Below are positions 18,407 through 27,058 of a DNA stretch of 64,000 nucleotides, one piece after another. The stretch is from Streptomyces sp. NBC_01210 (GTDB lineage: Bacteria; Actinomycetota; Actinomycetes; Streptomycetales; Streptomycetaceae). Made by a program: the position numbers and the translations under genes. The stretch spans positions 8,432,001 to 8,496,000 of the forward strand of contig NZ_CP108549.1 in the NCBI RefSeq assembly GCF_036010325.1. The letters are read 5' to 3'. The notes under the pieces are model-generated. The model was given only the letters and a program-made list of their open reading frames with translations, searched no databases and was not told where the DNA came from. Each line of letters starts with the position of its first letter. Within the stretch, counting starts at the first letter, position 1.

Positions 18407-19219
18407 ATGTCCGACCGCACAGCAGCCCACTCCCATGCCGCCCCGCTCATCGGCGGAGTCAGCCTGACCTGGGACGACCAGGGCACCGGGCGCCCGTTCC
18501 TCCTCCTGCACGGCGGCGCCGGCCCCGGCTCCGTCCTGCCGTTCGCAAGGCTGCTGGCCCGCCACGGGCGGGTGCTGACGCCCACCCACCCGGGCTTCGC
18601 GGGCCGCCCACGTCCCGACAACCTCGACAGCATCCCCGGACTCGCGTCCGTCTACCTCGATTTGCTCCGGCAGCTCGACCTGCGTGACGTCACTGTGGTC
18701 GGAAACTCCCTGGGCGGCTGGATCGCGTCCGAACTCGCCCTGCGCGACACTTCCCGCATCGGCCGCATCGTCCTCGTGAACGCCGTCGGCATCCACGTCG
18801 ACGGGGACGCCACCGAGATCGCCGACATCTTCGCCCTGCACCCCGACCAGGCCGCCCGGCTGGCCTTCCATGACCCGTCTGTGCGGCCCGACCCGGCCGC
18901 ACTCACCAACGACGAAATCGCCGCGGGCGCCGCAAACCGGACGGTGGCCGCCGTCTACGCCCGCGATCCGTACATGCACGACCCGGAGCTGCGTCGGCGG
19001 CTGCCCAAGGTCGATGTGCCCGTCCTTGTCGCCTGGGGCCGGGAGGACGGGATCGTCACCCCGGCCTACGGCAAGGCATACGCGGAGTCGTTCGCGGCGG
19101 CGCGGTTCGAACTCGTCGCGGACGCAGGTCATTTCCCGCAGATCGAACAGCCGACACGTCTTCTCGACCTGATAAGGGAGTTCGCCGGCGATGCAACCCG
19201 GCCCGTCCACTCCGTGTGA
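18407..19219 (+). CDS. Alpha/beta hydrolase
   Basis: 270 residues. The oxyanion region is LLLHGGAGPGS, the nucleophile is S101 in VVGNSLGGW, an acid residue lies in AWGREDGIV and the catalytic histidine is in DAGHFPQIEQP. No signal peptide, so cytosolic. The fold covers C-C bond hydrolases, esterases and haloperoxidase-like proteins, so the substrate is not readable. Divergent MarR control suggests induction by a small organic compound. Confidence 0.85.
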   Translation: MSDRTAAHSHAAPLIGGVSLTWDDQGTGRPFLLLHGGAGPGSVLPFARLLARHGRVLTPTHPGFAGRPRPDNLDSIPGLASVYLDLLRQLDLRDVTVVGNSLGGWIASELALRDTSRIGRIVLVNAVGIHVDGDATEIADIFALHPDQAARLAFHDPSVRPDPAALTNDEIAAGAANRTVAAVYARDPYMHDPELRRRLPKVDVPVLVAWGREDGIVTPAYGKAYAESFAAARFELVADAGHFPQIEQPTRLLDLIREFAGDATRPVHSV

Positions 19220-19530
19220 GCGGACTAGGACTGTTCCGGGCTGAGCCGCCACGATGCGGCGTCCCCGCAGGTAGGCGTGGTTGACGCGTGAGGAATACCC
19301 TTGCCACCGGCCACCGGCCACCGGCCACCGCGTCGGGCAGAGTGCGCGGACGGTCGACCGGGCCGCGGACCTGACCTTGTCCAGGACCGGGATGGAGCGG
19401 CAGGCCATCTGCGGCCTGCCCCGGTCAGCTCGAAGGACAGCGATCGGCAGCACCGTTCAGCAGCGGCCGATGTCCCCCCGGGACAAATTCCGGATGCTGG
19501 ATGCCTCCGCGCCTGTGGCACGCTGGGCAC
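19220..19530. other. Gene-free stretch before the ECF41 sigma gene, with a heptamer tandem repeat
   Basis: Contains about 3.9 copies of CCACCGG at 19304-19330. No credible gene is seen. The sigma-factor promoter should lie near its right end; no clear TGTCACA box was found there. Confidence 0.5.
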
Positions 19531-20442
19531 GTGACGTCAGGGACCGCCGAGGAGTTCACTGCCCACCGCCCCAGGATGTTCGGCCTGGCCTACCGGTTGC
19601 TCGGTTCCGCCGAGGAGGCGGAGGACGCGGTGCAGGACGCGTACCTGCGCTGGAGCGGCGCCGACCGTTGGGCGATCGAGTACCCGGGGGCCTGGCTCGC
19701 CAGGGTCGTCACCAACCTGTGCCTCAACCGGCTCACCTCGGCCCGTGTGCAGCGCGAGGAGTACGTGGGGCCGTGGCTGCCGGAACCGGTGTTCACGCAG
19801 GGCGGTTCGCTCGGCCCCATGGAGTCCGCCGAGCAGCGCGACGCCGTGTCGACGGCGCTGCTGGTGCTGCTGGAGCGGCTCACGCCGACGGAGCGTGCGG
19901 TCTACGTTCTGCGCGAGGCGTTCGACTACAGCCATCGGGACATCGCCGGGGTGCTCAACCTGAGCGAGGCCAACTGCCGCCAGCTGTACCGCAGGGCGGT
20001 CCAGCGGGTGGCGACGTGCAAGGCCCGATTCACACCGGTAGCCGAGCGGCAGAACGAGCTCGTGGAGTCCTTCGTCATGGCAGCACGCGAGGGCGATCTT
20101 GCAGGACTGGAGAAGCTGCTCGCCAAGGACATCACCTGGTGGAGCGACGGCGGTGGCAAGGTCACCGCGGCCCGGCGGCCCATCGTCGGCAGGGAGACGG
20201 TTGTGCGCTTCCTGGTGGGCGGCGCGCAGCGGTTCGCGGGCGGCTGGGACCTCAGGGTCGCCGAGGTCAACGGGGCGCCGGCGCTGGTGGCGCACGCGGT
20301 GGAGCAGCTCATCGCCGTCGCCTCGTTCGAACTTCGGGACGGCGTCATCGCCCAGGTGAGGGTCGTCGTGAACCCGGACAAACTCGTGTTCGCGGGCCGG
20401 CAGTTCGCCGCAATGGCCCCCGGGGGAGTGACCCACGGGTGA
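19531..20442 (+). CDS. ECF41-type RNA polymerase sigma factor (SigJ-like) with SnoaL-like C-terminal domain
   Basis: 303 residues from GTG 19531 (an in-frame ATG at 19501 is possible; neither has a clear ribosome binding site, so a leaderless mRNA is possible). Sigma2 (MFGLAYRLLGSAEEAEDAVQDAYLRW) and sigma4 (LTPTERAVYVLREAFDYSHRDIAGVL) are intact. The linker carries WLPEP (82-86), and the C-terminal NTF2-like domain carries DGGGK (206-210) and NPDKL (281-285), the hallmark motifs of the ECF41 group. In that group the fused domain modulates activity in place of an anti-sigma factor. The next gene encodes the expected partner class. Confidence 0.92.
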   Translation: MTSGTAEEFTAHRPRMFGLAYRLLGSAEEAEDAVQDAYLRWSGADRWAIEYPGAWLARVVTNLCLNRLTSARVQREEYVGPWLPEPVFTQGGSLGPMESAEQRDAVSTALLVLLERLTPTERAVYVLREAFDYSHRDIAGVLNLSEANCRQLYRRAVQRVATCKARFTPVAERQNELVESFVMAAREGDLAGLEKLLAKDITWWSDGGGKVTAARRPIVGRETVVRFLVGGAQRFAGGWDLRVAEVNGAPALVAHAVEQLIAVASFELRDGVIAQVRVVVNPDKLVFAGRQFAAMAPGGVTHG

Positions 20443-20460
20443 GTGCGGTCGCGAAGAGGC

Positions 20461-20483
20461 TGTCACATCTTTGGGTGCTCGTC
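20461..20483 (+). promoter_or_regulatory. Candidate ECF41-dependent promoter of the NAD(P)-binding gene
   Basis: TGTCACA at 20461-20467 and CGTC at 20480-20483, the two elements described for ECF41 promoters, in the short gap right after the sigma gene. The 12-base spacing is shorter than I would expect for ECF promoters, so this is tentative. Confidence 0.45.
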
Positions 20484-20548
20484 GGTTCTCAGCGGATGAC
20501 GGGCACTCCACCGGGGAGCGCACGCCCACCGAAGGGATGAGAACTGCG

Positions 20549-21295
20549 ATGACCACGATCCTGGTGACCGGCGGCACCGGAACGCTCGGCCGGCTCGTCA
20601 CCGAGCGGCTGCGCGCGGACGGGCACGAGGTGCGTGTGCTGAGCCGACACTCGCGGCCGTACGCCGTGGACCTGCGCGAGGGCACGGGGCTGGCCGCAGC
20701 CGTCGCGGGCGTGGACACGGTCGTGCACTGCGCGACCACGCCGCGCGGCGGCGACGAGCAGGCGGCACGCCATCTGATCGAGGCGGCCCGCCAGGCCGGG
20801 GTGCGGCATCTGGCGTACATCTCGATCGTCGGCGTCGACCAGGTGCCGCTCGGCTACTACCGGACCAAGCTCGCCGTCGAGAGGCTGGTCGAGGAATCGG
20901 AGCTCGGCTGGACCGTGCTGCGCACGACGCAGTTCCACGACCTGGTGCTGCAGCTCCTGCAAGGCTCGGCGAAGCTGCCGGTCATGCTGCTCCCGGCGGG
21001 GGTCGCCGACCAGCCGATCGAGGTGGCGGAGGTCGCTGCCCGGCTGGCCGAGCTCGCGACCGGGGCGCCCGCGGGGCGGGTGCCGGACATGGGCGGCCCC
21101 GAGGTGCGTACGTTTCCGGAGCTGGCCCGGGCCTATCTGCGCGCGAGCGGACGACGCCGTCCCCTGCTGAGCATGCGCCTGGCAGGCAAGGCCTACCGCG
21201 GGTTCCGGACGGGCGGGCATTTGACGCCGGAGCGGGCCGTGGGCAAGGGCACGTTCGAGCAGTTCCTGGCGGGACGTTTTCCTGCCGGAGGCTGA
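20549..21295 (+). CDS. NAD(P)-binding protein, NmrA/atypical short-chain dehydrogenase
   Basis: 248 residues. Rossmann motif TGGTGTLGRLVTERL at the N-terminus, followed by VVHCATTPRGG and the active-site-like region YYRTKLAVERLVEESELGWTVLRTTQFHD. Similar proteins are annotated as NAD-dependent epimerase or NmrA-like oxidoreductase. ATG 20549 has AAGGGATGAG upstream. It is the linked C-O-E (carboxymuconolactone decarboxylase, oxidoreductase or epimerase) partner that accompanies ECF41 sigma genes, and probably the sigma factor's main target. Confidence 0.85.
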   Translation: MTTILVTGGTGTLGRLVTERLRADGHEVRVLSRHSRPYAVDLREGTGLAAAVAGVDTVVHCATTPRGGDEQAARHLIEAARQAGVRHLAYISIVGVDQVPLGYYRTKLAVERLVEESELGWTVLRTTQFHDLVLQLLQGSAKLPVMLLPAGVADQPIEVAEVAARLAELATGAPAGRVPDMGGPEVRTFPELARAYLRASGRRRPLLSMRLAGKAYRGFRTGGHLTPERAVGKGTFEQFLAGRFPAGG

Positions 21296-21518
21296 CGCCT
21301 GGGTGGGGGAGCGTGCCTGACTTCCCAGAGGCCGCTCAGGGAGCGTTGCTGGTTCGGATCACATTGCAGGGCGGAGGCTGCGGAGCCAGATGACCGCGCC
21401 GGGTTGCGATGGGCGGCCCGGTCGGTCTGGCGGCGTAGGCGTGCGGGAATTCGCTCACCGGGGAAGCCGGATCACTGTCGTGCGGGACGCCGGCCATGAC
21501 TCGTAGCTCCGGGCGCCT

Positions 21519-22055
21519 TCAGCTCTCCGTCGTGGCCCCGGTCACGATCCCGATGAGCTCCATGGCGGCAGAGAAGTCCATGGTCAGCCGGTTCTTGGTC
21601 ATCGCGAACGCGATGCCGTTGGTCGTGTCCCCGTAGGCGAAGCTTCCGCCGGCGCCGCCCATCGCGAACGCGCTCGTCTGCCCTTCAACGCCGGGGAGGC
21701 CAATCGAGTAGCCCAGCCCCCATGAGCTCTCGTTCCCGAAGATCCGGTCGGTGCCCTCGGCCGCCACGGCCGTGACCTCACGCAGCCGCTCCGGCGAGAT
21801 CAGCCGGACACCGGGAACATCGCCCAGCAGCCCGGCGTACAGACGCGCCATGGCGCGGGCCGAGGTCTTGCCGCCGGCCGGGATGTCGGCGGCGAGGATG
21901 TCACTGCGGTTGCCGAGTTCAGCCGTCGGGAACAGGGAGCGCGGCCCCGCCTTGAACATCGGCAGATCCTCCGGGAGGCCGGCCATCATGTCCGCTGAGC
22001 CCGCCTCGTCCTCCAGTCGGGCAACCCGGCCGTGCTCGGAGACCAAGGACCGTGG
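21519..22055 (-). pseudogene. C-terminal remnant of a beta-lactamase/serine-hydrolase family gene
   Basis: The readable part starts near VSEHGRVARLEDEAG and runs to the stop at 21519. It matches the C-terminal half of class C beta-lactamase-like esterases: ADIPAGGKTSARAMARLYAGLLGDVPGVRLISPERL, then SSWGLGYSIGLPG and the GG-S-F-A-Y-G-D motif AGGSFAYGDTTNGIAFAMTKNRL. The N-terminal half with the SxxK nucleophile and YxN is absent. The open frame further upstream coincides with the antisense of the AI-2E transporter gene. Truncation is clear and enzymatic function is unlikely. Confidence 0.75.
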
Positions 22056-22063
22056 CGCCCGCC

Positions 22064-23317
22064 CTACGAACCCGTCCCTCCGCCGGGGGCCGGGTTCTGC
22101 AGCGGATCCGGTTCGCGCGCCCGGCGCAGCGCCTGATGGACCGACCAGAGGACGGACACCATCGGCACGGCCACCACGGCCCCCAGTACTCCGGCCGCGA
22201 CGGCGCCGCCGATGACCGTGAGCGCGACCACCACCGGATGCAGCCGAACGGCCCAGCTCATCACGATCGGGTGCAGCAGATGGCCCTCGATCTGCCCGAT
22301 GATCACGATGAGGGCGACGACCATGGCCGCGATGAGCGGGCCTTTGGCCGCCAGGGCCACCACGGCCGCGACTGCGAGGGCGATGGGTGAGCCGATCAGC
22401 GGAATGAAGGCGGCGAAGAACTCCAGCAGAGCCAGCGGAACCGCGAGCGGCACGCCGAGAGCGAAGAGGGCTACGCCGACCAGGATCGCGTTGGTCCCGG
22501 CCACCAGCACGATGCCGCGCGTGTACCCGGTGAAGGTCCGCCAGGCCGCGCTGCCCGCGATCGCCACCCGGTCCCGTGCGGTCGGCGGAAGCTGGTCGCA
22601 GAACCAGCCCCACTGCCGGTCGCCGGAGTGGATGAAGAAGACCGAGGAGAACAGGGCCAGGGCGAACACGGTCAGGACTTCGACCAGCCGGCCGGCGCCG
22701 CTGAGTGCCGTACTGATGAGGGTGGCCCGGTGGCTGGAAAGGAACTGCCCGATCCGGGACTGGATGTCGGTCAGTGCCTTGGGGTTGAGCCGGAACGGCG
22801 GCTGCTGGAGCCAGCGCTGGATCCTGCCGAAGCCGGCCTGGAACTCCCGTACCAGCCCCTCCTGCTCGCTCGCCACCGCGTTGCCGACCAGCGCCAGGAC
22901 CCCCAGGACGAGGACGATGCCGCCGATCAGGGAAACGGCGACGGCGAGCGGTCGTGGCACAACGCGCCCCAGGAGGTCGGCCACCGGCCGGAGCATCGCG
23001 GTGATGACCATGCCGAGGAAGACAGCCAGGGCGATCTCGTGGAACCGCCCCAGAGCCGCGAAGGCGGCGTACACCAGGGCGCCCACCACGAGGATCCGCC
23101 AGGCGTACGCGGCAGCCGTCCGCAGAGTGGGGGACACCCGCGGCTCGCCACCGGGCCGGGAGCGGGGCAGCGGGCGTCGGCCGCCCGGTTTCCCGGCCGG
23201 AGGCGCGGTGATGCCGCGCAACGCCTGACGCGACGCCGTACGGATCCGGCGCCGGCGCCCGGCGGACGGTGCGCCGGGGTCCGGATTGCTGGACTGCGGA
23301 TCCGATGGCCTGGACAT
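22064..23317 (-). CDS. AI-2E family transporter (PerM-type membrane protein)
   Basis: 417 residues from ATG 23317. A basic Arg/Pro-rich cytoplasmic tail of about 65 residues precedes membrane helices from YAWRILVVGALVYAAFAALG onward, with the paired C-terminal helices of the family (LLEFFAAFIPLIGSPIALAVAAVVALA and VVALIVIIGQIEGHLLHP). The E-G-x-x-L-x-P motif is present. Members are about eight-helix exporters of unknown or varied solutes despite the family name. Its 3' end abuts the truncated hydrolase remnant. Confidence 0.85.
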   Translation of the reverse strand: MSRPSDPQSSNPDPGAPSAGRRRRIRTASRQALRGITAPPAGKPGGRRPLPRSRPGGEPRVSPTLRTAAAYAWRILVVGALVYAAFAALGRFHEIALAVFLGMVITAMLRPVADLLGRVVPRPLAVAVSLIGGIVLVLGVLALVGNAVASEQEGLVREFQAGFGRIQRWLQQPPFRLNPKALTDIQSRIGQFLSSHRATLISTALSGAGRLVEVLTVFALALFSSVFFIHSGDRQWGWFCDQLPPTARDRVAIAGSAAWRTFTGYTRGIVLVAGTNAILVGVALFALGVPLAVPLALLEFFAAFIPLIGSPIALAVAAVVALAAKGPLIAAMVVALIVIIGQIEGHLLHPIVMSWAVRLHPVVVALTVIGGAVAAGVLGAVVAVPMVSVLWSVHQALRRAREPDPLQNPAPGGGTGS

Positions 23318-23652
23318 CCACAAGCTCGTACCACCGAGGGCCCTTCGTGCCACGCCTCTGGCGCGATATTCGCCCGAAGGCACGCGGACCGTATGGCGTG
23401 GCCGGTGTGCCGCTCGGGTCTCGGCGGCGGTCCGAATGCCCCGTACCGGCCCCTCCGACCTCGAGTCGGCGTCGGGCGCTTGCGAGGGGGGTCCGGGCGC
23501 GACGCGGGTGAGCTCCTCGGGAAGCTTGGCCATCTGCTGCCGTGAGGGCAGCAGGCCCACCCGGATCTCATGGATCTCCCGAGAACCGGGAACGGAACCG
23601 GCGTCGTATGCATCTGGACAGCGGGGAACAGTACGCGAACCGGGGGGTCTTG
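23318..23652. other. Divergent intergenic stretch, nothing firm seen
   Basis: 335 bases between the AI-2E transporter start and a rightward lipoprotein gene. It must hold both promoters. No clear dyad, repeat or extra gene was found. Confidence 0.4.
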
Positions 23653-24183
23653 ATGACGATTGGCCGAAGGGTGCGCCGCGCGGGGGCCGCGACAGTGGTG
23701 GTCCTGCTCTGCGGGCTGTTGGTGTCGTGCGGACACGAGCGGCCGGGGCCGGGCGAAGTGGTGGCCGGCGATTCCGTTCAGGGGCAGTCGGGAGCGACCG
23801 AGGGGAGCACGGATGAGACGACCGACGAGTCCGGAGCGGAGCAGCCCGATCTGACGACCGAGGGCGACGGTGAGCCGGTTCTGACCTCCGAGGAGCAGAT
23901 GGCGGGCTGGTACGACGCGAAGGCCGACTTCCGCGGCTATCTCGCCTCGAACAGCGTCAGGACCGACGACGTCCTGTCACCCATGGCCGGCAAGGTCATC
24001 ATCCGCAAGGTGGGGGACAGGAACGAGGCGCAGATCATGATGCAGGCGGGCTTCGGATCGGATGAGGACATGCAGCGATTGGCCGATGCGTTCGCCAAGT
24101 GGCGTCAGGACGTCTACGACGACACAGGCCGGGTGAGCGTCCTCGCCGGTGCCAAGATGGGTGGCGTCGAAAAGGACTGGTAG
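23653..24183 (+). CDS. Putative lipoprotein, unknown function
   Basis: 176 residues. Basic start MTIGRRVRRAG, hydrophobic stretch and lipobox LLVSCG, then an acidic Thr/Ser/Glu-rich linker (about residues 40-75). A small globular domain follows (MAGWYDAKADFRGYLASNSVRTDDVLSPMAGKVIIRKVGDRNEAQIM). ATG 23653 follows a GGGGGG run. Not assignable to a known family; secreted and anchored by the lipobox. Confidence 0.75.
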   Translation: MTIGRRVRRAGAATVVVLLCGLLVSCGHERPGPGEVVAGDSVQGQSGATEGSTDETTDESGAEQPDLTTEGDGEPVLTSEEQMAGWYDAKADFRGYLASNSVRTDDVLSPMAGKVIIRKVGDRNEAQIMMQAGFGSDEDMQRLADAFAKWRQDVYDDTGRVSVLAGAKMGGVEKDW

Positions 24184-24322
24184 CCGTCGCCTGCCGCACA
24201 GCGCCGCCGCCCTCGCAGCCGGATATGGCCCGGCGGCAGCGGCCCTCGAGGCGGCCGGGGCCGGCTGCGAGCTTGCTGAGGACCGCGCACCGATGCCCTG
24301 CGGTGCTCACCCAACGCCGACT

Positions 24323-25393
24323 TCACCGGCCCTGGAGAGCCTTGACGTTGTTTCCGAACGTCCAGCCTTTCGACCCGTCCCAGTTGATGGACCAGGTCAT
24401 GAGGCCCTTCAGGCCGTTGTTGTACTTGTTCCAGGCCTGCGACACCAGGTTCGGCGACATATGGCCGCCCCCGGCGCCCGGTTGCGCCGGCAGCCCCGGA
24501 ACCTGCTTGTCATAGGGAACCCTGATCGTGGTGCCCTGGACGACCAGCCCCCTGTTGAGGCAGTCCGTCTGCGCGGTGAACCCTTGGACCGTGCCGGCGG
24601 AGTACGAGTCGCCGGAGCACCCGTACATGCTGCCGTTGTAGTACTGCATGTTCAGCCACCAGAGCCGGCCGTTGTCCGCATACTTCTTCACAATCGGCAG
24701 GTACGCGCCCCAGATCGAGCCGTATGCCACGCTGCCTCCAGTGACGTAGGCCGTCTCGGGCGCCATCGTCAGGCCGAAGTTCGAGGGCATCCGGGCCAGC
24801 ACGCCGTCGATGATGCGAACGAGGTTGGCCTGCGAGGCCGACAGTTGGTTGATGTTGCCGCTGCCGACGAGGCCCGTCTCGATGTCGATGTCGATGCCGT
24901 CGAAGTTGTACGCCTTCAGGATCGGCACCACCGTCGCGACGAAGCGGTCGGCGACGGCGCTGGAGCTGAGGTCGATACCGGCGGTCGCACCGCCGATGGA
25001 CATCAGGATCGTGAGACCGGCCGCCTTGGCCTGGCACATCTCGGCCGGGGTCGCTACCTTCACCGTCGCGTCCATCCCGTCCTCCCACAGGACAGTGCCG
25101 TCCGAACGAATCACCGGGAAGGCCGCATTGACCACGTTGTAGCCATGATCACGGATGCGGGTGTCAGTGATCGGAGTCCATCCGAACGGCGGGTGAACGC
25201 CATTTGCCGCGCCGTCCCAGTTCTCCCAGTACCCCTGGAGCACCTAGCCCGAGGGCTTCGATTTGACCGCACATGTGGCAGCCTTCGGTGAGCTCGGTGA
25301 GCTCGGTGAGCTCGGCGCCGCGGCGACCAGTACCTGCACGAGGCAGGCCATCGCCAGGCCGACCCCCAGCAGACGTAACCTCCGACCGATCAT
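24323..25393 (-). pseudogene. GH18 chitinase interrupted by an in-frame TAG after the signal peptide
   Basis: ATG 25393 (AAGGGAG upstream) encodes a good secretion signal MIGRRLRLLGVGLAMACLVQ, an SSP-repeat linker and AATCAVKSKPSG. Codon 50 (25246-25244) is TAG, and the same frame continues VLQGYWENWDGAANGVHPPFG to the stop at 24323. The catalytic motif DGIDIDIE (D115, D118, D120, E122 counted from the residue after TAG) is complete, as is the rest of the domain. The gene is therefore intact apart from one nonsense codon. A cytoplasmic protein could start at the GTG directly after TAG, but no ribosome binding site supports that. DasR-type boxes remain upstream. Confidence 0.82.
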
Positions 25394-25552
25394 GCTGTGC
25401 TCCCTTCTCGCCGCTTCTGGCCGTCACCGCATCGACGAAGTCGTCCATGACGGCCTGGCTCCGGGTGAGTTGGTGAACCACGGTGGTGATGGGGGCGCGC
25501 GACCGGGGCAGGCCTGGAGGCTCGCGTGAGGTGATGTCGCCACACGGTAAAA

Positions 25553-25585
25553 TGGTCCAGACCTACCGTCAATAGGTCTGGACCA
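25553..25585. promoter_or_regulatory. Pair of DasR-type boxes upstream of the chitinase
   Basis: TGGTCCAGACCT at 25553-25564 and its exact reverse complement AGGTCTGGACCA at 25574-25585. These are the 12-bp elements known from Streptomyces chitinase promoters and resemble the DasR consensus TGGTCTAGACCA. They lie 160-190 bases upstream of the chitinase start and predict control by DasR through amino-sugar phosphates. Confidence 0.85.
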
Positions 25586-25672
25586 ACCCGAGGCGCCAGT
25601 GCCGTTACACCGGTTACCGCCGCCGGGAGGTCCGGCGTACGGCGGCGTCGGTACGCAGCACGGCGGCGGCGT

Positions 25673-27037
25673 CTAGGACTGTCGCGCGAGCTGCTCCAAC
25701 CGGGCGTGCAACTGCTGCACATGGTCCTCGGATTCCGGCTTCATCAGCACGCTGCGCAGGATGCGCGCCCCGTCCGCGTCCGTGGTCACCTTGGGGTGGC
25801 GTGCCGCGAAGGCACGGGCATCCGCCCGCAGAGTGCTGAGGAAGACCGGGTCCTGCTCGGTCATGCCCTGCCGGAGCACGCGTTCCGAGGCCGTGTCGAT
25901 GACGGAGAGGGCGGCGGGGTCGGTCGCGGGGAAGTAGGACACGATGTCGAGTTCGGGGGACTGGTACAGCTCCAGGGCGTCCGAAGCCTCTATCAGTTCC
26001 GACCAGCGCAGGGCGGCGCGGCGGCCGGCGGCGAGGACGTTGCCCAGGCCCTCGGTCGTGGGCGGCAGCAGCTGGAAGGTGAGCCAGAGGGCCGCGGCCG
26101 AGGCCCCGGCGCGGGAGCACTCCAGACTGATCTCGCCGAGATGCAGTTCCGTGGAGGTGAAGTACGTGTACGGCGAGTCGTGCAGATAGAAGCGGCCCAC
26201 CTCGGGGTCGGCGAAGATGACCGCGCCGCAGCCGTACGGCTGGAGTCCGTGCTTGTGCGGGTCGACCACCACCGAGTCGCAGTGGGCGATGGCGCGCCAC
26301 GGGGCATCGGGCAGTCCGGCCGCTCCCTCGGCGCCGGCGAGCAGCGTGAAGAAGCCTCCGTAGGCGGCATCGACATGGATGCGTACCCCGTACTTCTCCC
26401 GCAGGGCGAGCGCCTGATGGACGGGGTCGATCGCGCCGAGGCCGGTGGTGCCCGTGGTGAGTACGACCGTGCCGACGCGGCCCGTGCGCAGCAGCTCCTC
26501 GAGGGCGTCCAGATCCATTCGGCCACGGTCGTCCGTGGGCACGGCGTACCCCTCGACACCCAGGACGCCGCACATCCGGCCATGGGTGTAGTGGGCCTCC
26601 GCGCTGTAGGCGACGCCCTGGTCGGGATGTAGTTCGCGGGCGACGAAGAGCGCCTCCAGGTTGGCGACGGTCCCGCTGGTGGTGAGATGGCCGAGATGCG
26701 TGCCGAAGCCGAACATCGTCGCCAGCTGCTGGACCACCTCGCGTTCCATCCTTGCTGTGGCCGGACCGCCGTCCAGCGCGTGGTTGTTGGGGTTGATCAG
26801 CATGGCCGTGACATATCCGACCACGGCGGCCGGGTGCGGGGGCTTGAGCATCTGCCCGGCGTAGCGCGGGTGGAAGAAGGGGTAGTTGTCCTTCAGCCGC
26901 TCGGTGAACTCCCCGAAAACCTCGGCGAATCGATCGTCCTCGACGGCGAGAGACGGGTGCGTCGTGTACGTGCCGAAGCCTGCCGACCACTCCTGGTTGG
27001 CTCGTGCCGCTTCGCGGAGCCAGTGCTGCAGGTCCAT
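25673..27037 (-). CDS. PLP-dependent decarboxylase (group II type)
   Basis: 454 residues. PLP lysine K262 in VDPHKHGLQPYGCG and the aspartate D223 in HVDAAYGGFF, plus TTSGTVANLEALFVAR for phosphate contact, place it in the glutamate/aromatic-amino-acid decarboxylase group. ATG 27037 has AAGGGAA upstream. It follows the glutamine-synthetase-like gene by 21 bases in one operon. An aromatic or acidic amino acid would be turned into the amine. In view of the neighbouring catechol pathway I favour tyrosine or DOPA, but this is inference. Confidence 0.85.
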   Translation of the reverse strand: MDLQHWLREAARANQEWSAGFGTYTTHPSLAVEDDRFAEVFGEFTERLKDNYPFFHPRYAGQMLKPPHPAAVVGYVTAMLINPNNHALDGGPATARMEREVVQQLATMFGFGTHLGHLTTSGTVANLEALFVARELHPDQGVAYSAEAHYTHGRMCGVLGVEGYAVPTDDRGRMDLDALEELLRTGRVGTVVLTTGTTGLGAIDPVHQALALREKYGVRIHVDAAYGGFFTLLAGAEGAAGLPDAPWRAIAHCDSVVVDPHKHGLQPYGCGAVIFADPEVGRFYLHDSPYTYFTSTELHLGEISLECSRAGASAAALWLTFQLLPPTTEGLGNVLAAGRRAALRWSELIEASDALELYQSPELDIVSYFPATDPAALSVIDTASERVLRQGMTEQDPVFLSTLRADARAFAARHPKVTTDADGARILRSVLMKPESEDHVQQLHARLEQLARQS

Positions 27038-27058
27038 GTGTTTCCCTTCATACAGTGG

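Noticed and set aside
18407..19219. Meta-cleavage product hydrolase linked to the catechol cluster
   Set aside because: The fold fits, but it has its own MarR gene and operator and lies far from the ring-cleavage operon, with no CGTTTG-N4-CAAACG site.
19304..19330. Heptamer CCACCGG repeat as a possible CRISPR or regulatory array
   Set aside because: Only four short perfect units with no spacers; most likely slippage in GC-rich DNA.
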